Positions 18,967 to 25,189 of a DNA stretch of 48,811 nt are shown here, one piece after another. Below the pieces are notes generated by a model. That model did no database searches. It was not told where the DNA came from and saw nothing but the letters and a program-made list of their open reading frames with translations. The DNA is from Candidatus Symbiothrix dinenymphae (lineage in GTDB: Bacteria; Bacteroidota; Bacteroidia; Bacteroidales; Azobacteroidaceae): NCBI GenBank assembly GCA_001417715.1, contig BBRT01000122.1, positions 1 through 48,811 on the forward strand, read 5' to 3'. Position numbers and translations under genes: made by a program. Numbering within the stretch: the stretch's first letter is position 1; each line of letters begins with the position of its first letter.

Positions 18967-18997
18967 TTGCGTATGTCAAAAATAGTGTTTACCTTTG
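18967..18997 (+). promoter_or_regulatory. promoter of the antitoxin gene
   Basis: TTG at 18967-18969, 20 nt, then TACCTTTG at 18990-18997: a full match to the Bacteroidetes pattern. It fixes the antitoxin start at 19031, since the ATG at 18995 lies inside the box. Confidence 0.8.
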
Positions 18998-19030
18998 CCG
19001 CCGATCGTATCAATTAAAAATTACACAGCG

Positions 19031-19300
19031 ATGGAAACAATGACAGGTGTACAGTATGAAAAGGGCACGCGAGGGCGTGCAAGCTATGCGCGTATTGACC
19101 TCGATAAGTACAGCGTAACAATGGATGAATTGCAAGCGTTCTTAAACGGGATGATGTTGAACAAAAGCAAGCGGCGTGTCGTTAGTCAGGTAGAGCAATC
19201 GCCTTATAATAAGGAGTATGTTGCTATGATTAACCAAGCCGAAAAGGACATCAAAGAGGGAAAGGGTAAAAAAATAGCAATCGCCGACTTATGGAAATAG
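19031..19300 (+). CDS. antitoxin of a YoeB/RelE-type pair (DUF2683-like)
   Basis: An 89-residue protein whose C-terminus SPYNKEYVAMINQAEKDIKE, then GKGKKIAIADLWK, matches small Bacteroidetes antitoxins that precede YoeB-like toxins. The C-terminal tail is the expected toxin-binding part, and the N-terminal part is of unclear fold. It overlaps the toxin gene by 10 bp (ATGGAAATAG), the usual arrangement in toxin-antitoxin operons. It appears intact while its toxin is not, so it may persist as an orphan regulator or as immunity to a related toxin. Confidence 0.75.
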   Translation: METMTGVQYEKGTRGRASYARIDLDKYSVTMDELQAFLNGMMLNKSKRRVVSQVEQSPYNKEYVAMINQAEKDIKEGKGKKIAIADLWK

Positions 19301-19443
19301 TCTATTCACCAACTGCCGATAAACATCTCGAAATCATCAAGAAAAGCGGCTCACCGGCGACAAAGAAAGATAGGGTTGTGTATCGGGTAGATGGTGATGA
19401 TGTCAATGTGTTTTCCCTGCTTGGGCATTACGATGATAAATAA
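19291..19443 (+). pseudogene. YoeB/Txe-type toxin with internal deletion
   Basis: The 50-codon frame begins MEIVYSPTADKHLEIIKKSG and ends RVVYRVDGDDVNVFSLLGHY, the conserved beginning and end of YoeB-like mRNA interferases, which are normally about 85-90 residues. The middle, including the loop with GKPEPLKYEL and the SRRI strand of intact members, is missing, while the frame is maintained. Catalytic residues around the lost region are absent, so activity is unlikely. It overlaps the antitoxin stop codon. Confidence 0.75.
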
Positions 19444-19486
19444 TTAAAAAAAAATATCAAAAGATTTGCAAATACAAAAGATGTCG

Positions 19487-19494
19487 TACCTTTG
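19487..19494 (+). promoter_or_regulatory. orphan TACCTTTG box
   Basis: Promoter-like box with TTTG 18 nt upstream but no full-length gene downstream before the tRNA. It could drive a small RNA or mark a lost gene. Confidence 0.5.
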
Positions 19495-19808
19495 CGTGAA
19501 AAATAACAAGTGATATGGAAACAAGGACATTAAAGAGAAACGCTCGTGAGCAATGAAAATCGGTTGGAGGAAGTGAAAAAGTGCGCTCACTGGAGCAAAT
19601 CAGGTTTTTATACGATATTATTGTGTTCATGCGTAACAAAATATTAGACATGCATAGACTTCTCCACACATAAATCGGGCTGCCATTCGGAGCGTTGCAG
19701 CGATGGGTAGTTATGAGTTATGAATTATGAATTATAACTGATTGAGTTAAAAAAACAAAAAACGAAAAAAAAATCACAACACATAACACATAACTCATAA
19801 CTATTTCG

Positions 19809-19816
19809 TACCTTTG
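19809..19816 (+). promoter_or_regulatory. TACCTTTG promoter box of tRNA-Leu
   Basis: The box sits 16 bp before the tRNA 5' end, in sequence CGTACCTTTGTGCCGC; no clear -33 TTG. Confidence 0.65.
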
Positions 19817-19832
19817 TGCCGCAATTTGAAAA

Positions 19833-19916
19833 GCCCGGATGGCGAAATTGGTAGACGCGCTAGTTTCAGGGACTAGTGTCAGCAATGATGTGCAAGTTCG
19901 AGTCTTGTTCCGGGCA
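19833..19916 (+). tRNA. tRNA-Leu(CAG)
   Basis: The acceptor stem GCCCGGA pairs with TCCGGGC, followed by discriminator A. The anticodon stem CTAGT/ACTAG encloses loop TTCAGGG with anticodon CAG. A long variable arm and a TTCGAGTC T-loop make it a class II leucine tRNA of 84 nt. The 3' CCA is not encoded. It stands alone, upstream of the LptG-like gene. Confidence 0.95.
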
Positions 19917-19917
19917 C

Positions 19918-20028
19918 TTTTCAGTTACCAGTTAGCAGTTAGCAGTTACCAGTTACCAGTTACCGATTAAAAACTGGTGGTCATTGACAATTGACGGGGT
20001 GGTGACTGGTAACTGCTAACTGGTAACT
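19918..20028. repeat. heptamer-rich inverted repeat between tRNA and the LptG-like gene
   Basis: Several copies of CAGTTACCAGTTAGCAG-type sequence (19922-19966) are mirrored by inverse copies GGTAACTGCTAACTGGTAAC directly before the ATG at 20030. The RNA could form a strong hairpin over the ribosome-binding region. Confidence 0.65.
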
Positions 20029-20029
20029 G

Positions 20030-22357
20030 ATGAAGAGGTTATATGGATTTATTTTGGGGCATTTTCTCCCGTTGCTGTTTGTGACGTTTAGCATCAGTTT
20101 GTTTATACTCCTGATGCACTTTTTGTGGATGTCAATTGCTGATATGGTTGGCAAGGGGGTTGGTGCCGGTGTTCTTGCGCAGTTTTTCCTTTACATTTCT
20201 CTCCATTTATTGCCTACAGCCGTTCCATTGGCTGTTTTGCTGGCTTCTCTGATGGCATTTGGCAATCTGGGAGAACATTGTGAACTCACGGCGATGAAGG
20301 CAGCCGGCATTTCGCTGTTACGCATAATGAAGCCGCTGATTGTTTGTGTGGTGTGTATCGCCGTCACCTCCTTTATATTTCAAAACGAAGTTCAGCCTCG
20401 TGCGCGGCTCAAAATGGCAGCCATAATGCTGTCTTTGAAACAAAAATCACCTGAATTGGATATTCCTGAGGGCATTTTTTACCGTGAAATAGATGGTTTT
20501 AATGTCTTTGTGCGCAAAAAAGACAAGAAAGGCGGCTTGTTGCGCGACATGAAGATTTACGACTATTCGCAGGGGTTTGAAAATGCCAAAGTGATAGTGG
20601 CGGATTCGGGCAGATTGAGAATGTCGGAAGACAAAAAATATCTGGTGCTATCGCTTCACAGCGGCGAATCGTTTGAAAATCTCAATACCAACCGTGTGCG
20701 CAGAGCCAACGAAATGATTCCCTATCGCCGCGAAACATTCAAATTTCGGGAGATTTTAATCAGTTTTGACGCTAATTTCAGTATGGAAGACGAGTCCGTG
20801 CTGGGCAGTCGCGCCGATGGCAAAAACATCATCGAACTGAAGACTTTTATCGACTCGGTGCGCGTGGAACAGGACAGTCTCAATCGCTTCAGCCTGCCTC
20901 TGCTGAAGCGTGCAACCTACCTCAACACCTTTGAACCCAAACGCTATGCCTCCAAATCCGGCACGCGCGACACCCTGTTTGCGAATGGTTTTCAGCACTA
21001 TTTTGACCGATTGTCGTCGGAACAACGAATTGGTTTGCTGCAACGGGCAAAAGACAAATCCGACCAAGTACGGACGAATCATACGTTTAATATGCACCAA
21101 CAAAATGCGGCAATGTCGCAACTGCGTAACTATGAGATACAGTTGCAGTCCAAATTTGCACTTGCGTTCTCCAGTCTGCTGTTCTTTTTCATCGCCGCGC
21201 CGCTTGGGGCAATCATCCGCAAGGGTGGGCTGGGGATGCCTGCTGTGCTGTCCGTTTCCCTCTATTTGACGTATTACACCCTCAATGAATTTGGCACCAA
21301 AATGGCAAGACAGGGCGTGTGGGAGGTCTGGTCAGGTGTTTGGCTCAGTTCCTCCATTTTGACGGTTCTGGCATTTTTCCTGACCCATCAAGCCATCAAC
21401 GACTCCACCATGTTCAGCCCCGATGCGTGGAAACATTGGTGGAGGCACACATTGCGCCGCATCAAACGAAACAAGTGGCTTCGCATCCAATGGAAAAAGT
21501 GGACTCACATTCTAAAAGAACAGTGGCTTCGCATTAAAAACAGAAAAAAAATGCCTCTCATTTGTGTTTTATTAACCTGTTTATCGCTGAATACTGCGGC
21601 GCAAAAGCCAATATATAAGTCCACGATGCTGGGCGTGGGGCAGGCATCCATTTATGACACCTATTTGTCGCCGCTTGAATACACAGGCTACAATTTTGGA
21701 CTCCTTCAAGAGGAAATGCGCATGACAGGGCTGCTTGGCGGGACGATTGCGATGCAGCATTTGTTCAATATGAATGTGGCATTGAGCGAAAATCCAACGC
21801 AAACATCATCGACATACATGGGGGTTGTGGCGTATGATTTTGGCATGTATCGCCGTTTTGAGCCGCTACACGGCTTTCAATTGTATGCCGGACTGCATAC
21901 GGAGGCTTTGGTCGGTGGTATCTACAACTTGCGCAACGGCAACAATCCGGCAACGGCAAAAGTGCATCTGGATTTAGGGCTTTCAGGCGTCGCAGCGTAT
22001 CAATTTAAGATAAAAAAGCAGCCAATCAAGTTGCGCTATCAAATGAATATCCCCGCACTGGGGATGTTTTGGGCACCCGAATTTGGCGAGTCGTATTATG
22101 AAATTAGCACGGGCGATGCCCCGCTCGAATTTTCATCGTTCCACAATTACCTCTCGATGCGCAACATCCTGTCGGTAGAACTGCCTTTCAATTTCAGCAC
22201 CATTCTCCGCCTCTCGTATGTCAATTGGATGTATGAAACCCGTGTCAATCAAGTTGATACGCGCGTTCATTCCAACACCTTTTTCATCGGAATTTCACAA
22301 TATTTCACAGTGCATCCGGGTAGGAGTGTTAAACCTTTTTTGCCGGCAAGCGAATGA
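20030..22357 (+). CDS. LptF/LptG-type permease fused to a DUF3316-like outer-membrane barrel
   Basis: A 775-codon open frame. Codons 1-470 are a YjgP/YjgQ permease of the LPS export ABC transporter: three helices within residues 1-120, a periplasmic domain and three helices near 375-460. A basic linker follows. At codon 508 (ATG at 21551) a new signal-peptide-like segment starts (MPLICVLLTCLSLNTAAQ), followed by about 250 residues of beta-barrel pattern resembling DUF3316 proteins. LptG C-termini face the cytosol, so a simple fusion would misplace the barrel. Separate internal initiation, or processing at the second signal, is likely. It overlaps the next gene by 4 bp (ATGA). Confidence 0.82.
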   Translation: MKRLYGFILGHFLPLLFVTFSISLFILLMHFLWMSIADMVGKGVGAGVLAQFFLYISLHLLPTAVPLAVLLASLMAFGNLGEHCELTAMKAAGISLLRIMKPLIVCVVCIAVTSFIFQNEVQPRARLKMAAIMLSLKQKSPELDIPEGIFYREIDGFNVFVRKKDKKGGLLRDMKIYDYSQGFENAKVIVADSGRLRMSEDKKYLVLSLHSGESFENLNTNRVRRANEMIPYRRETFKFREILISFDANFSMEDESVLGSRADGKNIIELKTFIDSVRVEQDSLNRFSLPLLKRATYLNTFEPKRYASKSGTRDTLFANGFQHYFDRLSSEQRIGLLQRAKDKSDQVRTNHTFNMHQQNAAMSQLRNYEIQLQSKFALAFSSLLFFFIAAPLGAIIRKGGLGMPAVLSVSLYLTYYTLNEFGTKMARQGVWEVWSGVWLSSSILTVLAFFLTHQAINDSTMFSPDAWKHWWRHTLRRIKRNKWLRIQWKKWTHILKEQWLRIKNRKKMPLICVLLTCLSLNTAAQKPIYKSTMLGVGQASIYDTYLSPLEYTGYNFGLLQEEMRMTGLLGGTIAMQHLFNMNVALSENPTQTSSTYMGVVAYDFGMYRRFEPLHGFQLYAGLHTEALVGGIYNLRNGNNPATAKVHLDLGLSGVAAYQFKIKKQPIKLRYQMNIPALGMFWAPEFGESYYEISTGDAPLEFSSFHNYLSMRNILSVELPFNFSTILRLSYVNWMYETRVNQVDTRVHSNTFFIGISQYFTVHPGRSVKPFLPASE

Positions 22358-23364
22358 AGAATTTTCTCAAATATAGTTTAATTGCACTGCTGCCCCTGCT
22401 CTTCGCCACCTGCATCGAGATAGAGGAGTTCGACAACTCGCCGCAAGGCAATTTTGAGGCGTTGTGGAAAATCATGGATGAGCATTATTGTTTTTTTGAT
22501 GTCAAGGGGGTGGATTGGGATGCTGTTCATGCGGAATATGCGCCGAAAATCACCCCAAAAATGTCGCGGGATACGCTGTTTTTGGTGTTGAGCGCGATGC
22601 TTCGGGAGGTGCGTGATGGACATGTGAACTTGATTTCGGCATTCAATCTGGGGCGTTATTGGGATTGGTACGAAAATTATCCGAAAAATTTTAACCAGGA
22701 GTTGATTGATGCCTACTTGGGGCACGATTATCAGATTGCCGCCGGCCTGCGCTATAAAATTCTTGAACCGGACAGCATTGGCTACGTTCGCTACGCCGAT
22801 TTTATGGATGCCATTGGTGAGGCTAATTTAGATTATGTGATATACACGTTTCGCAACTGTCGCGGCATGATTGTGGATGTGCGCGACAATGGCGGCGGCG
22901 TTTTGGACTATGCGGAGATGCTGGCATCCCGTTTTGTGAGTAAAAAAACGCTGGTGGGCTATATGCAGCACAAAACCGGCAAGGGACACAATGATTTTTC
23001 AAAGCCGGTGCCAAAATATATCGAACCGCCCGCAGATCGTTGGCGATATTTGCGTGATGTGGTGGTACTAACGAACCGCCATTGCTACAGTGCGACCAAC
23101 GATTTTGTCAATGCGATGTCCGGACTGCCCGGTGTGACTATTCTCGGCGACACCACCGGCGGCGGCTCCGGGCTACCGTTTTCGTCCGAAATTCCCAACG
23201 GCTGGGGTGTGCGTTTCTCCGCTTGCCCCATGTATAATGCTGATATGCAGGATATTGAAGGCGGGATTGCACCCGATACTGTGGTTAGTTTGGTCTCTTC
23301 TGATGCGCGTAGAAAGCGCGACACGCTGATTGAGGCGGCGCGGGAACGGCTCAGGCGCAAATAA
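22354..23364 (+). CDS. S41 family peptidase lipoprotein
   Basis: A 336-residue tail-specific protease-like protein. The N-terminus ends in the lipobox LFATC, making C20 the lipidated residue, so it is anchored in the outer or inner membrane facing the periplasm or surface. Residues 170-182 (RGMIVDVRDNGGG) and the catalytic-serine motif CYSATND (S246) are characteristic of the S41 core. GDTTGGGSG around 270 forms the oxyanion region. No PDZ domain is obvious. Translational overlap with the LptG-like gene suggests a shared envelope role. Its 3' end overlaps the convergent lpxK by 14 bp. Confidence 0.88.
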   Translation: MKNFLKYSLIALLPLLFATCIEIEEFDNSPQGNFEALWKIMDEHYCFFDVKGVDWDAVHAEYAPKITPKMSRDTLFLVLSAMLREVRDGHVNLISAFNLGRYWDWYENYPKNFNQELIDAYLGHDYQIAAGLRYKILEPDSIGYVRYADFMDAIGEANLDYVIYTFRNCRGMIVDVRDNGGGVLDYAEMLASRFVSKKTLVGYMQHKTGKGHNDFSKPVPKYIEPPADRWRYLRDVVVLTNRHCYSATNDFVNAMSGLPGVTILGDTTGGGSGLPFSSEIPNGWGVRFSACPMYNADMQDIEGGIAPDTVVSLVSSDARRKRDTLIEAARERLRRK

Positions 23365-24457
23365 TTTGCAAATTAGCGATATGCTCTTCAATCTTGTGCA
23401 CAAATAATTCTTCATCCTGCTTGTTGCTAAACGCCACACGGATAGGGAGATAATACAACTGCGATTTGAGATTTTCGGGCATAAACGGATTATCCATCAA
23501 ACGCATGGCATCTTTTTCGGAGGTGATGATTAACTTTTTGTCGTTCCTGATTGCCGCCTGTTTTGCAGCGATGTGTTCAAAGTCTTTTTTGGAAAAGGCG
23601 TGGTGGTCGGAGAAGATGAGCGTTTGCAAATCGGCGGTGTAAGCTTGCAAATACGTTTCCATATCCTCCGGTTGTGCCAATCCTGCCAGCATCAGCAGTG
23701 AATATTCTTCTTTTTTCAGCCGCTCGAGATTTTCTTTTTTTACCGGCGTGGCATCCGGAAACACGGGCAAAAGCCCTTTGTAGTGATAATTTGTGAAATA
23801 TAATTGTTGCTGTGGGGTCAATGGAATTTGTTGCGCCAAAGCGTGATAATCGTTTGCCGAAAAATCGGTGCCACATTTGGTGCAAATCACGATATTGGCA
23901 CGGCTACTGTTGGCACCCGGTTCGCGCAAACGCCCTGCCGGAAGCAACGCATCCTTGGAAAACAACCGTTGCGCATTGGTCAGCAGGATAGACAGCGAAG
24001 GTGTCACATAGCGATGCTGATAGGCATCATCCAGCAAAATAACGTCAGGGCGTTGATTGACAGGCAGTTGCAACAGCGTATGAATGCCCCGCCTCCGATT
24101 GCCATCCACCGCAACCGTCACTTCCGGAAATTTTCTGAAAATCTGAAACGGCTCATCACCAATGGTTTGTGCCGTAGACCGGGCATTTGCCAAGTGAAAG
24201 CCGCTCGTTTTTCGTTTGTAACCGCGACTCAGCACCGCCACCTTGTGCTTTTTGCTCAAGAGGCGAATAAGATACTCCGTATGAGGCGTTTTGCCCGTCC
24301 CCCCAACCGTCAGATTGCCAACAGAAATGACAGGCACCGGAAACTGCTCCGACTTCAAAACACCCCCGTCAAACAATTTATTGCGCCCCTTCACCACCCA
24401 ACCATACAATTTGGCAAGCGGCAACAACCCCTTTGTGATGCTAATATTCTCCGACAT
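23351..24457 (-). CDS. lpxK: tetraacyldisaccharide 4'-kinase
   Basis: A 368-residue inner-membrane-associated kinase that phosphorylates the lipid A precursor to give lipid IVA. The N-terminal hydrophobic stretch leads to the P-loop VGGTGKTP (residues 51-58), followed by LSRGYKRKTSG and DEPFQIFRK. LDDAYQHR (about 145) is the Walker-B-like element. Length is normal for Bacteroidetes. It is convergent with the S41 gene, and its promoter borders the decayed CRISPR repeats. Confidence 0.96.
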   Translation of the reverse strand: MSENISITKGLLPLAKLYGWVVKGRNKLFDGGVLKSEQFPVPVISVGNLTVGGTGKTPHTEYLIRLLSKKHKVAVLSRGYKRKTSGFHLANARSTAQTIGDEPFQIFRKFPEVTVAVDGNRRRGIHTLLQLPVNQRPDVILLDDAYQHRYVTPSLSILLTNAQRLFSKDALLPAGRLREPGANSSRANIVICTKCGTDFSANDYHALAQQIPLTPQQQLYFTNYHYKGLLPVFPDATPVKKENLERLKKEEYSLLMLAGLAQPEDMETYLQAYTADLQTLIFSDHHAFSKKDFEHIAAKQAAIRNDKKLIITSEKDAMRLMDNPFMPENLKSQLYYLPIRVAFSNKQDEELFVHKIEEHIANLQIICA

Positions 24458-24481
24458 AATATACTATGTGTGTTTAAGGCG

Positions 24482-24511
24482 CAAAACTACAAAAAAAATA
24501 TGATTATTCAA
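24482..24511 (-). promoter_or_regulatory. lpxK promoter
   Basis: Minus-strand TTG (24509-24511), 19 nt, TAGTTTTG (24482-24489). The -33 element lies where the 5' half of the first decayed CRISPR repeat would be, so that repeat half has been lost or overwritten. Confidence 0.7.
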
Positions 24512-24521
24512 CAGATTCACG

Positions 24522-24628
24522 AAAATTTGTACCTTTGCGACCGTAAACAACTGCTGCTTCCAAGAGGGTTTTGTTTTCAAAGGTTGTGAATTGCTTTTAA
24601 AATTTGTACCTTTGCGACCGAAAACAAC
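24522..24628 (+). CRISPR. two decayed CRISPR repeats with a 31-nt spacer-like gap
   Basis: 24522-24551 equals repeat positions 17-46 exactly. 24583-24628 is a full 46-nt repeat with two substitutions (CTTTTA for CTTTCA, CCGAAAAC for CCGTAAAC). The 31 nt between them fit the spacer length of the main array (29-31). The unit lies 561 bp upstream of the main array and is separated from it by a lipoprotein gene. Confidence 0.85.
24584..24614 (+). promoter_or_regulatory. promoter within a decayed repeat, probably of the lipoprotein gene
   Basis: TTG at 24584-24586, 20 nt, TACCTTTG at 24607-24614. It is the only TAnnTTTG box before the ATG at 24700, giving a leader of about 80 nt. Confidence 0.6.
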
Positions 24629-24699
24629 AGTAATGGTATTGATCCATATTAAAACAAGAAAACAAGAAAATAATAGTAATAATTTAATAATTTACAAAA

Positions 24700-25122
24700 A
24701 TGAAAAAGTTAGTATTTTTGGTCTCATTGACCGCGGTGGTTATTCCATTGTTCTTTGGAATGACAAGTTGCGATTCTCAATCCTCCGTGGATTCCTCAAG
24801 AAGACCTTCCGGTGTGGCGGTAAAGAGTGCCATAAAGAAACTTTCTCCGGATGAAAAGAAGCTATATAATACCACTGTGGAATCATGGAACAAGGCTTTC
24901 GATCATCTTATAAGTCAGTCGGCTTATTCTTATGGCGGTAAGGAGAGTAAAATTCAGGTATTAAGGAATATTAAAAATGAGTGTATTAAGGGTAGGGTTA
25001 CCGGAAAAAACGACCCGAACAATAAGAATTATTCGAAGGAATTTCTAATACTTATGGTTCACTTTAATTATGAGGTGGAGGATCAAGTGGATGCAGCCAT
25101 AAAGAAATTGGAAGGAAAATAA
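24700..25122 (+). CDS. small lipoprotein of unknown function within the CRISPR region
   Basis: A 140-residue protein. Residues 1-23 are a signal peptide ending in lipobox MTSC, so C24 is lipidated and the mature protein is about 117 residues. The mature part is charged and probably helical, with a Ser-rich stretch (QSSVDSSRR) after the cysteine; no family is recognised. It sits between two decayed CRISPR repeats and the main array on the same strand, and its only visible promoter is in a decayed repeat. It could be ordinary envelope cargo trapped between arrays or an accessory of the CRISPR locus; nothing in its sequence decides this. Confidence 0.75.
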   Translation: MKKLVFLVSLTAVVIPLFFGMTSCDSQSSVDSSRRPSGVAVKSAIKKLSPDEKKLYNTTVESWNKAFDHLISQSAYSYGGKESKIQVLRNIKNECIKGRVTGKNDPNNKNYSKEFLILMVHFNYEVEDQVDAAIKKLEGK

Positions 25123-25189
25123 TTAAGGGCGGGTGTTCATAATGGTCTAACACCTACAACATTGTAAGTAACGTCCATTTGGACACATT
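25123..25189 (+). other. putative CRISPR leader
   Basis: A 67-bp AT-rich gap between the lipoprotein stop and the first repeat. It holds two small stems: GGTGTT/AACACC (25132-25137, 25149-25154) and GTCCA/TGGAC (25173-25177, 25180-25184). The last 25 bp plus the first half-repeat have a degenerate copy upstream of cas9 (36483-36524, minus strand). That resemblance supports a leader role. Confidence 0.5.

Larger units (their letters stand above)
19444..19832. other. intergenic region with orphan promoter and repeats
   Basis: No gene of normal size is seen. A promoter box TACCTTTG lies at 19487-19494 with TTTG 18 nt upstream. It precedes a 13-codon frame (19515-19556, METRTLKRNAREQ), which may be a remnant. 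At 19672-19699 a 28-nt stretch matches the inside of ftcD (18399-18426) at 27 positions. At 19708-19804 a TAGTTATGAGTTATG arm is followed by its exact inverse. Confidence 0.55.
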
